Position numbers and translations under genes: made by a program. From Desulfuribacillus alkaliarsenatis (lineage in GTDB: Bacteria; Bacillota; Bacilli; Desulfuribacillales; Desulfuribacillaceae), in assembly GCF_001730225.1 (NCBI RefSeq), contig NZ_MIJE01000033.1, positions 124,001 through 188,000 of the forward strand: a stretch of DNA of 64,000 nt, in the 5' to 3' direction. Under the pieces are notes generated by a model, which was not told where the DNA came from, did no database searches, and worked only from the letters and a program-made list of their open reading frames with translations. Every line of letters begins with the position of its first letter. Within the stretch, counting starts at the first letter, position 1. This document shows positions 17,723-26,613 of this stretch, in pieces.

Positions 17723-18964
17723 CTATTTCCAACTATCTAGGTATTTTGCTTGTTCATCGGTTAGTTTATCAATCGATACACCTAGGGCATCAAGCTTATA
17801 ACTAGCTACTTGTTTATCTAATTCATAAGGAACCTCTAAAACTAGATTACCTAGCTCTTTATACTTGTCGTTAATGTACTTGATACTCATTGCTTGTAAA
17901 GCAAAAGTCATGTCCATAATTTCAGCAGGATGACCATTACCAGCCGCAAGGTTTACTAGACGTCCTTCAGCAAGCAAATATAGCTTTCTACCATCTTTTA
18001 GCAGATATTCTTCTATGTCTTTTCGAACGCGGCGTTTACTGATCGACATCTCTTCTAATTCTGGTTTGTTTATTTCGATATCAAAGTGTCCAGCATTACA
18101 CATGATGGCTCCATTCTTCATGTTTTTGTAATGTTGTCCTCTAATCACATTAATATTACCTGTAACTGTTACAAAATAATCACCAACTGCAGCTGCATCA
18201 TCCATTGTCATAACTTGGAATCCGTCCATTATGGCTTCAGTAGCTTTTATTGCGTCTATTTCTGTAACTATTACATTTGCCCCTAAGCCTTTAGCTCTCA
18301 TGGCAACACCTTTACCACACCATCCATAACCAATAACTACAACTGTCTTGCCAGCTACAACTAAATTGGTAGTATGATTAACACCATCCCAAACTGATTG
18401 TCCAGTTCCATATCGATTATCAAAAAGATATTTGCAGAAAGCATCATTAACAGCTACCATAGGGAATTGAAGCTCCCCTGACTTTTCCATGGACTTTAAG
18501 CGTACAATTCCTGTTGTTGTCTCTTCAGCACCACCACGTATCTTAGGTAATAAATCTCTACGTTCAGTATGCAGAATCGAAACCAAATCGCCACCATCAT
18601 CAATAATTAAATCAGGGCCAAAATCCAAAGCTTTCACCATTAAGTTGTGGTAAAGCTCGGGCTCTGGATTGTACATAGAATATACATGAATCCCATCCTC
18701 AACTAGGGCTGCACATACATCATCTTGAGTAGATAAAGGATTACTACCAGTGATAGCAACCTCTGCTCCACCAGCTTGTACTACCTTAGCAAGATATGCT
18801 GTTTTCGCTTCTAAGTGTAGCGAAATAGCTACCTTTAAACCTGCAAACGGCTTTTCCTGTTCAAATTTTTCCCGAATTCTATTTAATACTGGCATATTTT
18901 CCTTAACCCAGTCTATTTTTAAATGGCCTTCAGGTGCTAACTTAATATCTTTAATTACGCTCAT
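17723..18964 (-). CDS. ahcY: Adenosylhomocysteinase
   Basis: NAD-dependent hydrolase that splits S-adenosylhomocysteine into homocysteine and adenosine, relieving inhibition of methyltransferases. The 413-aa product has the LHLEAKTAYLA and TGSNPLSTQDDV substrate blocks, DDGGDLVSILH, EETTTG, the NAD fold VVVIGYGWCGKGVA near 215 and NAGHFD near 300. ATG at 18964 follows GGAGGAGG; the longer frame to 19033 runs through the promoter. Most Bacillus use Pfs/LuxS instead of this enzyme, and the gene interrupts the bshC-mraZ neighbourhood. Confidence 0.96.
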   Translation of the reverse strand: MSVIKDIKLAPEGHLKIDWVKENMPVLNRIREKFEQEKPFAGLKVAISLHLEAKTAYLAKVVQAGGAEVAITGSNPLSTQDDVCAALVEDGIHVYSMYNPEPELYHNLMVKALDFGPDLIIDDGGDLVSILHTERRDLLPKIRGGAEETTTGIVRLKSMEKSGELQFPMVAVNDAFCKYLFDNRYGTGQSVWDGVNHTTNLVVAGKTVVVIGYGWCGKGVAMRAKGLGANVIVTEIDAIKATEAIMDGFQVMTMDDAAAVGDYFVTVTGNINVIRGQHYKNMKNGAIMCNAGHFDIEINKPELEEMSISKRRVRKDIEEYLLKDGRKLYLLAEGRLVNLAAGNGHPAEIMDMTFALQAMSIKYINDKYKELGNLVLEVPYELDKQVASYKLDALGVSIDKLTDEQAKYLDSWK

Positions 18965-18998
18965 TTCTATTCCTCCTCCAATATCATTGACAAAATGT

Positions 18999-19034
18999 AT
19001 TATACATAATAATTGCATAACAGTAAAATGCAAT
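18999..19034 (-). promoter_or_regulatory. Candidate ahcY promoter with overlapping dyad
   Basis: On the minus strand TTACTG (19026-19021) and TATAAT (19004-18999) are 16 bases apart, a usable but weak -35 with a perfect -10. A perfect inverted repeat ATTGCAT / ATGCAAT (19012-19018, 19028-19034, 9-base spacer) covers the -35 region and is a possible operator. No regulator is identified. Confidence 0.45.
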
Positions 19035-19064
19035 TTCTAAGTAACTATGTTCTTTAGTTTCTAT

Positions 19065-20729
19065 CTATATATGTACTAGATAATGTTTTCCATCCATTGT
19101 GTGGCAATTATCATTAATAATATCTTCAATAAAACCTATTCCAACACAATTAATAATCTGATAAATGTTCAAAATACGTTCCTGCAATACTCCGTTTGGT
19201 ATCAGTTCTCTTTCAATCCATCGTATATCTTCTAATGTATTCTTAATTTTCAAATCATGCTGTTTTTGTAAAATATGTTTAAATTCATTTATTTCGTTTT
19301 TTATTTTGTGCCAACTTATTTCTGCATGATGTTTAATACTTTTGATTTGAGCATGCTCACTTGTAATTAATTTTATATGCTCGAAATACGTTTTATAGAT
19401 ATCATCTTCTAAATTTGTAATTTTCGACTCTAGCTCATAATGGCCCTGCTTTATAGGGTCTACCCTTTGTGTTAATTTGAATTTTTTTATAGTTTCTTCT
19501 ATATCTATATCGTTTTTATGTATTTTATATTGAGTCTTTGGAGTTAAATAAGTATATGAATTCCGCAGTACAATAATAGGCATTTTATAATTGAATATTT
19601 TAAAAAGAGGTTTAGTTTGCCCCCAATACATAATCTCTGATGGTCCACCTATATATATCAACGGTTGAAACATATATTCCTGCAATAAAGGTCTAAGTAA
19701 AACGTTTGTGCTTAAGATATTTGGTTCATTTGTAGCTATATCTATTATTTCACTTTCAGTACATAGCTTATCTACTTTATCTATTAAGAACTTATCCTTA
19801 TTTTTATAAAGGACACGCCTCTTACTGTATTTATCTATAAATAAGCCTGTATTATTTAGATTTAAATTTACCTGAGGTGTAACTCCTATGTTTGCAACTT
19901 TTTGATAACCCTTATTAAATCCAGCAAGAATAGTAGCTGCTTCTTTTATAGTTTTAATAAAAAAGCTAGTTTGGAGTTTTCTATATTCTTTATCATGAGC
20001 ATCATACAATACTAAGCCAAATTGTGAGAACATATTATATAGTAACGCAGCAAACGAAATTGATAAAGAAGTGTCCTTGTATGCTTGTCCAATCTTATTT
20101 ATTATGTCTTTTTTAAACTCAGAATCTGGCATGATATTACTAAAACTTGATAATAATTCTGAAATTTGTGATGTAGTTAAGCTTATATCTGCTATAGATT
20201 TCTGTGGTTTTACCTGCCATTTTATGGACAGTTTATTTAGTTGTATGCAGGAGTTAATTTTTATATAATCCACTTCAGAAATATCATGGTCATCACTTGC
20301 AATCCAAAAAATCGGGATAGCTTTTATGTTATACATCTGCTCAAGTTCTTTGACCGTTTTCAGTAAACAGATTATCTTATTTATAGTGTATATAGGACCT
20401 GTAAAAAGTCCAGCCTGTTGCCCTGTCACTATCGTGTGCATGCCTTTACTAAAACCATTAATATTTTTTTGCACTATAGGATTGACTCCAGTTTCTTTAT
20501 TAATGCTTGAAAGATTCTCATGATAGCGTTGTAAATGTAGTGCTATTTTAGCGCGTGAAGCGATATCTATGTCCTGGTTATGATATCTATCAATCTCTGT
20601 TGACCTTTGCCATAGACTGTTTTTATCAACAGTCGTACTATCAAAGAGATTAACAATTTCCTTGTTTTTCTGCAAAAAACTATTTATAAATGGGTTTTCG
20701 TTTTGCTGTTCTATTTTATGTAAATCCAT
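19065..20729 (-). CDS. bshC: Bacillithiol biosynthesis cysteine-adding enzyme BshC
   Basis: Adds cysteine to glucosaminyl-malate in the last step of bacillithiol synthesis. The 554-aa protein shows the family blocks IVTGQQAGLFTGPIYTINK (about 98-116), IPIFWIASDDHDISEVDYI (about 140-160), and YIGGPSEIMYWGQTKPLF (about 355-372), then a long C-terminal coiled coil (EHIKLITSEHAQIKSIKHH onwards). It is the counterpart of Bacillus yllA, which lies next to mraZ. BshA and BshB are not in the window. The DNA is more AT-rich than in ahcY. Confidence 0.93.
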   Translation of the reverse strand: MDLHKIEQQNENPFINSFLQKNKEIVNLFDSTTVDKNSLWQRSTEIDRYHNQDIDIASRAKIALHLQRYHENLSSINKETGVNPIVQKNINGFSKGMHTIVTGQQAGLFTGPIYTINKIICLLKTVKELEQMYNIKAIPIFWIASDDHDISEVDYIKINSCIQLNKLSIKWQVKPQKSIADISLTTSQISELLSSFSNIMPDSEFKKDIINKIGQAYKDTSLSISFAALLYNMFSQFGLVLYDAHDKEYRKLQTSFFIKTIKEAATILAGFNKGYQKVANIGVTPQVNLNLNNTGLFIDKYSKRRVLYKNKDKFLIDKVDKLCTESEIIDIATNEPNILSTNVLLRPLLQEYMFQPLIYIGGPSEIMYWGQTKPLFKIFNYKMPIIVLRNSYTYLTPKTQYKIHKNDIDIEETIKKFKLTQRVDPIKQGHYELESKITNLEDDIYKTYFEHIKLITSEHAQIKSIKHHAEISWHKIKNEINEFKHILQKQHDLKIKNTLEDIRWIERELIPNGVLQERILNIYQIINCVGIGFIEDIINDNCHTMDGKHYLVHI

Positions 20730-20796
20730 ATAAATAGACCCCTTAACTTAAAGTACGTGCTCTAATCTACATACTATCGAATATATATAAAAAATA

Positions 20797-20830
20797 CAAT
20801 GGGAGCTAAAAATAGCTCCCATTTGAGTTG
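20797..20830 (-). terminator. Terminator after ahbD
   Basis: An 8-bp perfect stem GGGAGCTA / TAGCTCCC (20801-20808, 20813-20820) with a four-base loop. On the minus strand it is followed by ATTGTATTTTTT. It separates the ahbCD pair from bshC. Confidence 0.75.
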
Positions 20831-20850
20831 ACAATATATCTAAGTCTAAA

Positions 20851-21999
20851 TTATTTCTGTATCTTACGCGGAATGTAATTGCATGATGGCTCTTGATCAA
20901 GAAAATCTCCTGTTACTGCAAATGCCCTTGCTCGACAACCTTCGCAGACATTTTTGTAATCACATATGCCGCATTTACCCTTAAGGTTAGCATTATCTCT
21001 TAACTGCGTAAAGATGTCTGAGCCTTCCCAAATTTCCTGCATTGTTTGTTTCGTTGCGTCTCCTGCCTGTACAGGAAGATATCCACAAGGCTGTACTCGA
21101 CCTTTGTGAGATAAGAAACAAACACCAGTACCAGCTAAACAGCCTTTAGTCATTGCTGCCATACCATGTGTTTTAGGTGTAATTTCAATACCCTCTTCTT
21201 TAGCTTTTTGTCGCATAATACGGAAATAATGTGGTGCACAGGTAGCTTTTAATTCTATTGGTACTTCTTTAGATTTTTGATAGAACCACTCTAAGACCTT
21301 TTCATATTCATCTGAAGGCAGCATCGCATTATCAGATATTTCTACTCCACACCCAACAGGAACTAACATAAATGTATGAAGTGCAATTGCACCTTCACGT
21401 ATTGTTAAGTCCATAATCTCTTCCACTTCATGGACATTATGTTTAGTAATTGTTGTATTAAACTGGACCTCAACACCTATTTCGCGGAGATTTCTTGCAC
21501 CTTGTAATGCTTCATTAAATGAACCAGGAATCCCTCTAAATCCATCATGGGTTTCTGGGTTAGCACCATCAAAGCTGATAGATACACGTTGCACACCAAC
21601 ATCTTTAATCTTTTGTGCTATTTCTTTTGTTATCATCGTTCCATTTGATGCCATTGCTATGCGCAAACCTTTATCTGTTCCATATTGTGCAATCTCAAAA
21701 AAGTCTGGTCTATATAAAGGCTCCCCGCCCGTTAAGATTACGATTGGGTTAGAAAACTTAACTAGTTCATCAATAATTCTAAAACATTCTTCAGTAGATA
21801 ATTCCTGTGTGTTACGCTCTGGTTGGGCAGTTGCTCTACAATGGATGCATTTAAGGTTGCACCCTTCTGTTAACTCCCAAAATATTAATCTTAGTTTATG
21901 ACCTATATTTTTCATGTAATCATTAACATCGCCATGGGCCATTTGATTCATGTGCTTTCTAATTTCATGAATAGACATTTCTGTATGTGGATGAGACAC
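20851..21999 (-). CDS. ahbD: Radical SAM heme synthase AhbD
   Basis: Predicted to convert iron-coproporphyrin III to heme b by oxidative decarboxylation of two propionates in the siroheme-dependent heme pathway. The 382-aa product has the radical SAM cluster motif CNLKCIHC in LIFWELTEGCNLKC (about 47-59), ILTGGEPLYRPD, SISFDG, and a SPASM-type C-terminus with CLAGTGVC, QPCGYLP, GKCGICDYKNVCEGC and a final Cys. It lies 13 bases after ahbC. NirJ- or PqqE-type enzymes share this layout; pairing with AhbC makes AhbD the best call. Confidence 0.85.
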   Translation of the reverse strand: MSHPHTEMSIHEIRKHMNQMAHGDVNDYMKNIGHKLRLIFWELTEGCNLKCIHCRATAQPERNTQELSTEECFRIIDELVKFSNPIVILTGGEPLYRPDFFEIAQYGTDKGLRIAMASNGTMITKEIAQKIKDVGVQRVSISFDGANPETHDGFRGIPGSFNEALQGARNLREIGVEVQFNTTITKHNVHEVEEIMDLTIREGAIALHTFMLVPVGCGVEISDNAMLPSDEYEKVLEWFYQKSKEVPIELKATCAPHYFRIMRQKAKEEGIEITPKTHGMAAMTKGCLAGTGVCFLSHKGRVQPCGYLPVQAGDATKQTMQEIWEGSDIFTQLRDNANLKGKCGICDYKNVCEGCRARAFAVTGDFLDQEPSCNYIPRKIQK

Positions 22000-22012
22000 C
22001 TGAATACCTCCT

Positions 22013-23197
22013 TTAAGCTTTTACGGTTAAGCCGATTTCCTCGTCAGTCAAGTAACATGCTGGATCACTTTCCCAGAAATCTCCGTGAATTGCGTCTGCA
22101 CGAGCACGGAAATTACCGTTACACATGTTCAACCACTTACACTGCGCACAGCGGCCCTTTAATAGAGGTTTACGGTCTTTTAATCCTTTTAGGATAGGAT
22201 GTTCAGCATTTGTCCATATTTCACTGAATTTTTGCTCTCTAATATTTCCAAATGTATAACCTTGAGTAAACTGGTCTGGATGTACATTCCCTAAGTTATC
22301 TACATTACCAAAAGCAATACCTGAACGGTTACCACCATTTGTTTTAATTAAGTTATATATTTGCTCTGCTTTCTCTGGATACTTTTCTTTAGCACGTAAG
22401 TATAAATAGATAGCATCTGCATGATTATCAACTGTAAGTATTTCCTTCTCAATACCACGATTAAAGAAATCTATTGTGCGATCCATAATAATATCTAATG
22501 CATGACGGCTTTCCTCATGTGTTAAATCATCTTGGACCATTTCATTACCACGACCTGAGTAAACTAAGTGGTAGAAGCAAGCACGTGGAATATCTTCTTT
22601 TTCTAAAAAGTCAAAAATTTCATTTAACTGCTTGTAGTTTTGCTTATTAATGGTAAAACGAAGACCTACTTTTTGTCCAACTTCAATACAGTTTTTCACA
22701 CCCTGTAAAGACTTCTCGAATGCACCTTCCATACCACGGAACTTATCATGAACTTCACCAATACCATCAAAGCTAATACCTACATACCCTACACCAATTT
22801 GTTTCATTCTTTTTGCTACATCTTTATCAATTAGAATACCATTTGTAGAGTATGTCACTCTGATATTTTTACTAGCCGCATATTCTGCTAGCTCAAATGT
22901 GTCTGGACGTACTAATGGCTCACCGCCTGAAAATAATAATACTGGTACTTTGAAATCAGCTAAGTCGTCAATGAAAACCTTTGCTTCGTCTGTAGTAAGT
23001 TCACCTTCGTATTTTTTATTTTCTGAAGCTGCATAACAATGAACACAACTTAAATTACAAGTTTTTGTTGATGTCCAAACTACAACAGGACCATGCCCAG
23101 CTATTGCTCCATCTTTTTGCCCATGAGAACCTTTAGCATATCTTAAACTGTCACCAAAATTCTCATTTTCACATAGTAATCGTGAAATACCAATCAT
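22013..23197 (-). CDS. ahbC: Radical SAM 12,18-didecarboxysiroheme deacetylase AhbC
   Basis: Predicted to remove two acetate side chains from didecarboxysiroheme to give iron-coproporphyrin III. The 394-aa protein begins MIGISRLLCENENFGDSLRY, has VVVWTSTKTCNLSCVHCYA (cluster Cys within about 50-57), FSGGEPLVRPD, GISFDGIGEVHDKFRG, and a C-terminal auxiliary-cluster region GRCAQCKWLNMCNGNFRARA with a last Cys in DPACYLTD. It heads a two-gene operon with ahbD. NirJ (heme d1) is the closest alternative, but no nir genes are nearby. Confidence 0.86.
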   Translation of the reverse strand: MIGISRLLCENENFGDSLRYAKGSHGQKDGAIAGHGPVVVWTSTKTCNLSCVHCYAASENKKYEGELTTDEAKVFIDDLADFKVPVLLFSGGEPLVRPDTFELAEYAASKNIRVTYSTNGILIDKDVAKRMKQIGVGYVGISFDGIGEVHDKFRGMEGAFEKSLQGVKNCIEVGQKVGLRFTINKQNYKQLNEIFDFLEKEDIPRACFYHLVYSGRGNEMVQDDLTHEESRHALDIIMDRTIDFFNRGIEKEILTVDNHADAIYLYLRAKEKYPEKAEQIYNLIKTNGGNRSGIAFGNVDNLGNVHPDQFTQGYTFGNIREQKFSEIWTNAEHPILKGLKDRKPLLKGRCAQCKWLNMCNGNFRARADAIHGDFWESDPACYLTDEEIGLTVKA

Positions 23198-23222
23198 TTA
23201 CCAATACCTCCTGTGTATATCT

Positions 23223-23300
23223 ATTGCATTTAGAATTTAAAGCTATTGTAACATATAAAAAAGTTGCTACATCTAAATGTTTGTGGCAGAATTGTGACTG
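23223..23300 (-). promoter_or_regulatory. Inverted repeat and promoter region before ahbC
   Basis: On the minus strand GTTGCTAC and GTAGCAAC form a dyad about 34 bases apart, followed by TTTTTT and then ATATGTTACAATAG, where TACAAT could be a -10. The dyad plus T-run may terminate transcripts from the upstream DUF3397 gene or act as an attenuator for ahbCD. GGAGG lies before the ahbC ATG. Confidence 0.4.
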
Positions 23301-23333
23301 TTTTGTAGCAACATTTTTACAACATATGCTTTT

Positions 23334-23711
23334 CTATATAGAAAAACGTATTATACCTAAGATAAATAATAGTAAATAACAAACTGCTAAAGCTATAAAC
23401 CATAATCTAAATGAGCCCTTTAGCGCTTTATTTATATCAATATTACCTTTAACATTCCACTGTAGACCAACAATAGCAATAATAAAAATAATTAATAGTA
23501 ATATTGGAATAAATATTCCAGTGTTAAAGTTTGCTATTTCTTTAAACATTACGGTTACTGATAAAAACAAACAAAACGTAGTCACAGTAATTGCAGTTGA
23601 AGAAGCCTTTTTTTTGTCTTTATGTAACCATTTAATTAAGAAATAGACTACAGCAAACGCTAAAAACGGTAAAGAAATAAAAAAAGTTAGAAAACTAATA
23701 ATAAATTCCAT
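23334..23711 (-). CDS. DUF3397-type small membrane protein
   Basis: The 125-aa product has four hydrophobic helices (about 3-27, 40-57, 66-84 and 102-121) joined by short basic loops, with no catalytic motif. Size, topology and position near ylbP and bshC fit the DUF3397 family that I recall at the same place in Bacillaceae; function is unknown. The ATG is preceded by AAGAGGGATAA. The family assignment is from pattern and synteny, not from a search. Confidence 0.6.
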   Translation of the reverse strand: MEFIISFLTFFISLPFLAFAVVYFLIKWLHKDKKKASSTAITVTTFCLFLSVTVMFKEIANFNTGIFIPILLLIIFIIAIVGLQWNVKGNIDINKALKGSFRLWFIALAVCYLLLFILGIIRFSI

Positions 23712-23950
23712 AAATTATCCCTCTTAACAGTTATTCTAATATAGCTTTACAAGTAATTAAGAACATAAAATATTCATAAATACATTATACTCATTAAAAA
23801 TTCTAATTCCTAGTAATATATTGTATATATTTACGATATTTACGATTTTTTAAAAATGGATAATTAAAACAGTATCATTAATTGCAGGAAAATAATATAT
23901 CGTTGAAGAATATACTTAAGTAATAACAAAAAATTATAAAGGGTGATGAT

Positions 23951-24400
23951 ATGGAGGAAAAAGTTATTCAACTGCAGATTAATTATAAGACCTTGGAAGA
24001 GTTTGAAAAATTCAGAGAATACGGACAAGAAGAACTTTACATGCGTGAGGAACTCGAAGAGAATATAGTTGAAAATCAAAACAACTCACCTTTTTATGGT
24101 ATGTACATCGGGGATAAACTTGTAGCAAGAATGAGTTTATATAAAATCGATAAAAAATATGATAGATACTTTAATCCCCCTCAAGATTATTATGAGCTAT
24201 GTAAGCTTGAAGTTTTACCTGATTATCAAAAAAAGGGTTTAGGAAAAAAACTGATAAGATTCGCTCAAAGCTTAGGATGTCCGATAAAAGTTAATGTAAG
24301 ATGTGGGGCAAACTCATATTTTCAGAATTTAGGGTTTGAACCTGCAAAATACAATCCAGTTAGAGATCGAGCTGAGAATCCTTATATTTGGGAGCCATAA
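23951..24400 (+). CDS. ylbP: YlbP-family GNAT N-acetyltransferase
   Basis: GNAT-fold acetyltransferase with unknown substrate. The 149-aa protein closely follows B. subtilis YlbP as I remember it: LQINYKTLEEFEKFREYG, NNSPFYGMYIGDKLVARMSLY, then LCKLEVLPDYQKKGLGKKLIRFA, where the QKKGLGKKL loop binds the acetyl-CoA pyrophosphate, and a C-terminal ENPYIWEP. AAAGGGTGATGAT precedes the ATG. It faces the RsfA-type gene convergently; this ylbO-ylbP adjacency is conserved in Bacillus. Confidence 0.9.
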   Translation: MEEKVIQLQINYKTLEEFEKFREYGQEELYMREELEENIVENQNNSPFYGMYIGDKLVARMSLYKIDKKYDRYFNPPQDYYELCKLEVLPDYQKKGLGKKLIRFAQSLGCPIKVNVRCGANSYFQNLGFEPAKYNPVRDRAENPYIWEP

Positions 24401-24410
24401 AAATATCATA

Positions 24411-24452
24411 AAAAAATAGAGACGTTTGCATTTAGCACGCCTCTATTTTTTT
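24411..24452. terminator. Bidirectional terminator between ylbP and the RsfA-type gene
   Basis: Arms AAAAAATAGAG (24411-24421) and CTCTATTTTTT (24441-24451) give a stem with A- and T-runs on both sides, suiting two convergent genes. It reaches the stop codon of the minus-strand gene. Confidence 0.85.
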
Positions 24453-25059
24453 ATACCCTTTCTAAGTTGCCGTTCATATCCATTCTAAACTTTGGCTTTT
24501 CTTCTTTATCTTCATTTAATACAGTTAATTTCCTTGCGCGATCCATAATTTGTATTAGAGCCTTATAGTCTTCAGATACACAATCAAAATGATTCTTTTC
24601 TTTCTTAAGCTCCGCACATTCATTTGTTAAACGCTTAACCTCTGACTCATATTCAGATAATCTTCTTTCAAGGTATTGATTTCTTCTTTTCAATTCACCA
24701 TAATCATTTTTCATTTGCTTCAAGTATTTAATTGCTTCTTCAAATTGAGAGCCTTTAACTTGAACTGACTCTCTATCAACCTGCGTATGTTCATAGTCTA
24801 CTTTTCTTTCATCTTTGCTTTTCTTACCTTTTTTCATTGCCTGCCTTTGTGCTTTAGCTATTTCAATAGCTGCTTCATACCTTCTTCTTACTACGCTATT
24901 CCAACGAAAACCACAGGCAGCAGCAGTTCTTGATAGTTTTTCCCCTACTTCTTCAAAAGCATTAAGCTGTGTACTCCCGTCCCTAATATGACGAAGTATT
25001 ACTTCAGCTAATAATAAATCATCTTCTTCAGTCCATGCATCTTGTCTATTAACTGTCAT
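24451..25059 (-). CDS. RsfA/GerR-type sporulation transcription factor
   Basis: Myb/SANT-like regulator of the RsfA family. The 202-aa protein has an N-terminal SANT-like domain (DAWTEEDDLLLAEVILRHIR to CGFRWNSVVRRRY, residues about 7-62) and a long coiled coil (about 105-165, QFEEAIKYLKQMKNDYGELK onwards). B. subtilis RsfA is a prespore regulator, and its paralogue YlbO (GerR) is encoded next to ylbP, as here; I therefore favour the GerR position. GAGGGG precedes the ATG. Confidence 0.85.
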   Translation of the reverse strand: MTVNRQDAWTEEDDLLLAEVILRHIRDGSTQLNAFEEVGEKLSRTAAACGFRWNSVVRRRYEAAIEIAKAQRQAMKKGKKSKDERKVDYEHTQVDRESVQVKGSQFEEAIKYLKQMKNDYGELKRRNQYLERRLSEYESEVKRLTNECAELKKEKNHFDCVSEDYKALIQIMDRARKLTVLNEDKEEKPKFRMDMNGNLERV

Positions 25060-25164
25060 TGATTACCCCTCCGTATACGAAGTTATACTTTTAAATATAT
25101 GAAAGAAATGATTTAGTAGAATATAAGCCAGTTATTATCTATCATGACCAAAAATATAAATTTT

Positions 25165-25200
25165 TAAACAAAAAAACACTCTGAAAAATGAGTGTTCTAA
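25165..25200 (-). terminator. Terminator after moeA
   Basis: Stem AACACTC / GAGTGTT (25175-25181, 25190-25196) with an 8-base loop, followed on the minus strand by seven T residues. Confidence 0.85.
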
Positions 25201-25233
25201 AAATTTATTATTTGAATTTGCTATAGTAGGTAT

Positions 25234-26457
25234 TTAATACAAATGTACATTTACCTCGCTATCTTTAGTTATTCCTTCAACTGATTCAGAAATTATTATA
25301 TAGCCATCAGCCTTAACTAAGCTACTAAAGACTCCTGCTTTACTTAATAATGGTTCGGCAATGATTTTATCACCATCAGTGCTACACCTAACCCTTATTA
25401 TATCGGTTCTGCCTGTTTGCGAATCGATATTTTGTTTAACATATGCTCTAATTGTAGGCTCGAAAGCTGGTGGTTTTGCACCTTGCATACTAGCAATAAT
25501 CGGACTTATAACATGCTGCATTACGACTAAAGCTGAGACTGGATGTCCAGGTAGGCCTATAACAAGTTTATTCTTTGATGTAGCAATTATTGTTGGTTTA
25601 CCTGGTTTGATAGCAATCCCGTGAACTAACAATTGAGCTTCTGGTAACGTTTGAATAATATCGCTTGTGACGTCTTTTGCCCCTACTGAACTTCCACCAG
25701 AAATAATAACCACATCATATTCTAGATATAACTCATGTACCCTATCATGTAAAAGTTTATAGTCATCAATGCATATACCAACGTAATCAGCAAGATAGTT
25801 ATTCTTCCTTAAAAAAGCTGTTACAGAATATCCATTTGTATCTCTAACCTGCCCCTGCTTTAATACCTTGGTGTTTGGATCTACTAATTCATCTCCCGTT
25901 GATAAAACAGCCACTGTAATAGATTCAATGATATTTACTAAAGTGATGCCCATAGCAGCTAAAATCCCTATATCCTGTGCTCTTAGTTTATGGCCTTTAG
26001 TAAATATAACTTGCTCCTGTTGTATATCCTCACCAGCTTTAATTACGTTTTCACCAGGTGATACTGCTTTGTAGATACTCAACATAGAATCAATATTTTC
26101 AGTATATTCTTGCATTACAACTGCGTCACTACCAGGGGGTAGCATGCCTCCAGTAGCAATTTTTTGGGCTTTGCCAAAATCTAACGGTTCCTTAGCTTCT
26201 TTTCCCATAAGTATTTCATTTGTAACCTCTAGAAAGCTTGGCATATTCTCTGAAGACCCAAATGTATCCTCCGCCTTAACTGCATATCCATCAACAGTAG
26301 AACGTGCAAAGCTTGGCATATCTTCAATTGAAATTATATCTTCCGCTAAAACAGCACCTAAAGCATTTTCTATTTTCACTGCTCTTGATTTATTTTTCTG
26401 TTTAATTATTGCCTTACATTCATTTACAACCTGACTAACAGGTTTTATACAAAACAT
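25234..26457 (-). CDS. moeA: Molybdopterin molybdenumtransferase MoeA
   Basis: Inserts molybdate (or tungstate in related proteins) into adenylated molybdopterin. The 407-aa protein has FARSTVDGYAV, ATGGMLPPGSDAVVMQE, the VLSTGDELVDPN loop, IISGGSSVGAKD and GLPGHPVSALVV, followed by the small C-terminal beta domain. ATG at 26457 (MFCIKPVSQV) follows AAAGGAG; the longer frame has no ribosome site. It stands alone between two terminators, and the window's cofactor user is the AOR 20 kb away. Confidence 0.94.
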   Translation of the reverse strand: MFCIKPVSQVVNECKAIIKQKNKSRAVKIENALGAVLAEDIISIEDMPSFARSTVDGYAVKAEDTFGSSENMPSFLEVTNEILMGKEAKEPLDFGKAQKIATGGMLPPGSDAVVMQEYTENIDSMLSIYKAVSPGENVIKAGEDIQQEQVIFTKGHKLRAQDIGILAAMGITLVNIIESITVAVLSTGDELVDPNTKVLKQGQVRDTNGYSVTAFLRKNNYLADYVGICIDDYKLLHDRVHELYLEYDVVIISGGSSVGAKDVTSDIIQTLPEAQLLVHGIAIKPGKPTIIATSKNKLVIGLPGHPVSALVVMQHVISPIIASMQGAKPPAFEPTIRAYVKQNIDSQTGRTDIIRVRCSTDGDKIIAEPLLSKAGVFSSLVKADGYIIISESVEGITKDSEVNVHLY

Positions 26458-26613
26458 TTTATTTCTCCTTTCAAAGAAGATGATTTTAAACCATTCATGT
26501 TTGTCCAATTACATTCATATAATCAAAAATAAATATTTTTTTAGACTAAAATTCTTAGTAAATGGATATTACTAGAATTTAGTACTATTATTTTTAAAAG
26601 GTGGGAGCATAAA

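Noticed and set aside
20851-23197. Heme d1 (NirJ) or peptide-modifying (PqqE-like) radical SAM enzymes
   Set aside because: No nir genes or precursor peptide ORF lie nearby, and the N-termini and C-terminal Cys patterns fit AhbC and AhbD better.
23864-24079. A 71-codon minus-strand ORF overlapping ylbP
   Set aside because: It lies antisense to the strongly supported ylbP gene, has low-complexity Leu/Phe content and no ribosome site.
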